Shown: positions 6,020-6,113 of the stretch, piece by piece
Numbering within the stretch: the stretch's first letter is position 1
How the letters are laid out: the number at the start of each line of letters is the position of its first letter
Program-made: the position numbers and the translations under genes
The notes under the pieces: model-generated
What the model was told of the DNA's origin: nothing
The model's input: the letters and a program-made list of their open reading frames with translations, nothing else
Databases searched by the model: none
Origin: Candidatus Apopatosoma intestinale
Lineage (GTDB): Bacteria > Bacillota > Clostridia > Oscillospirales > CAG-272
Direction of reading: 5' to 3'
NCBI GenBank assembly: GCA_018064545.1
Contig: JAGHUY010000018.1
Coordinates: 1-6,113, forward strand
DNA: 6,113 nt

Positions 6020-6113
6020 ATGGAAGAAAAAGCGTTTGTTCCCTACCCGGCACGGGTGGCGGAAAAGCGGTCGTTTTGCCGGGAGGCAGAGTGGATCTGC
6101 GCCGCCGACGAAT
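6020..6113 (+). CDS. Start of an unidentified gene, possibly an alpha-L-rhamnosidase; truncated by the window end
   Basis: An open frame of 31 codons runs from the ATG at 6020 to the window edge behind the strongest ribosome binding site in the window. The visible protein starts MEEKAFVPYPARVAEKRSF and then has the segment AEWICAADE. It has no signal peptide. A short A-x-WI-x-A segment near the N-terminus is common in bacterial GH78 alpha-L-rhamnosidases, and such an enzyme next to rhaBA would make sense because it releases L-rhamnose from glycosides. That identification is an inference from a few residues and from context; too little is visible to exclude other families. The gene is separated from rhaA by 135 bases of structured sequence, and I find no clear promoter of its own in that gap. 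Confidence 0.6.
   Translation, partial: MEEKAFVPYPARVAEKRSFCREAEWICAADE

Noticed and set aside
5835..6020. A 61-codon plus-strand open frame covering the end of rhaA and the intergenic repeats
   Set aside because: It overlaps the rhaA 3' end in another frame and runs through the heptamer repeat, palindrome and hairpin; the composition is that of the repeats and there is no good ribosome binding site.
1..6113. CRISPR array, tRNA, rRNA, insertion sequence or phage genes
   Set aside because: No spaced direct repeats of CRISPR size, no tRNA-like cloverleaf, no rRNA segments and no transposase or phage-type protein are seen; coding space is accounted for by the genes listed.

Overview
The window suggests a fairly GC-rich member of the Bacillota (Firmicutes), most likely a gut-type clostridium such as an Oscillospirales or Christensenellales relative. 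The reasons are strong AAAGGAGG-type ribosome binding sites, an AT-rich promoter between GC-rich genes, a MutS2/RqcU protein closely resembling the Bacillus one, and an upstream gene tail that resembles the sporulation membrane protein YlbJ. The lineage is inferred from gene content and style; no rRNA or other marker is present.

Layout, all on the + strand: (1) 1-385, the C-terminal end of a multi-pass membrane protein, probably YlbJ-like. (2) 386-491, an AT-rich gap with a good sigma-A type promoter (TATAAT at 425-430). (3) 492-698, a 68-residue cysteine-rich protein, probably zinc-binding. (4) 719-3100, mutS2 (rqcU), apparently in one transcription unit with the small gene. (5) 3131-4606, rhaB (rhamnulokinase), only 30 bases after mutS2. 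(6) 4631-5884, rhaA (L-rhamnose isomerase). (7) 5885-6019, a structured intergenic stretch with a tandem 7-base repeat, an 18-base perfect palindrome and a 14-bp-stem hairpin. (8) 6020-6113, the first 31 codons of another gene behind a very strong ribosome binding site, possibly an alpha-L-rhamnosidase.

Functionally there are two modules. The first is housekeeping: MutS2/RqcU acts on collided ribosomes and/or recombination intermediates, and the small cysteine-rich protein is encoded just ahead of it. The second is L-rhamnose catabolism: RhaA converts L-rhamnose to L-rhamnulose and RhaB phosphorylates it to L-rhamnulose 1-phosphate. The aldolase (RhaD), a transporter and a regulator are not in the window. 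The two modules abut with no visible terminator between them.

Most of the window is ordinary, well-conserved coding sequence. I see no convincing evidence for a wholly new system. The stretches most worth a second look are the repeat-rich intergenic element after rhaA, the small cysteine-rich gene before mutS2, and the mutS2-rhaBA junction.
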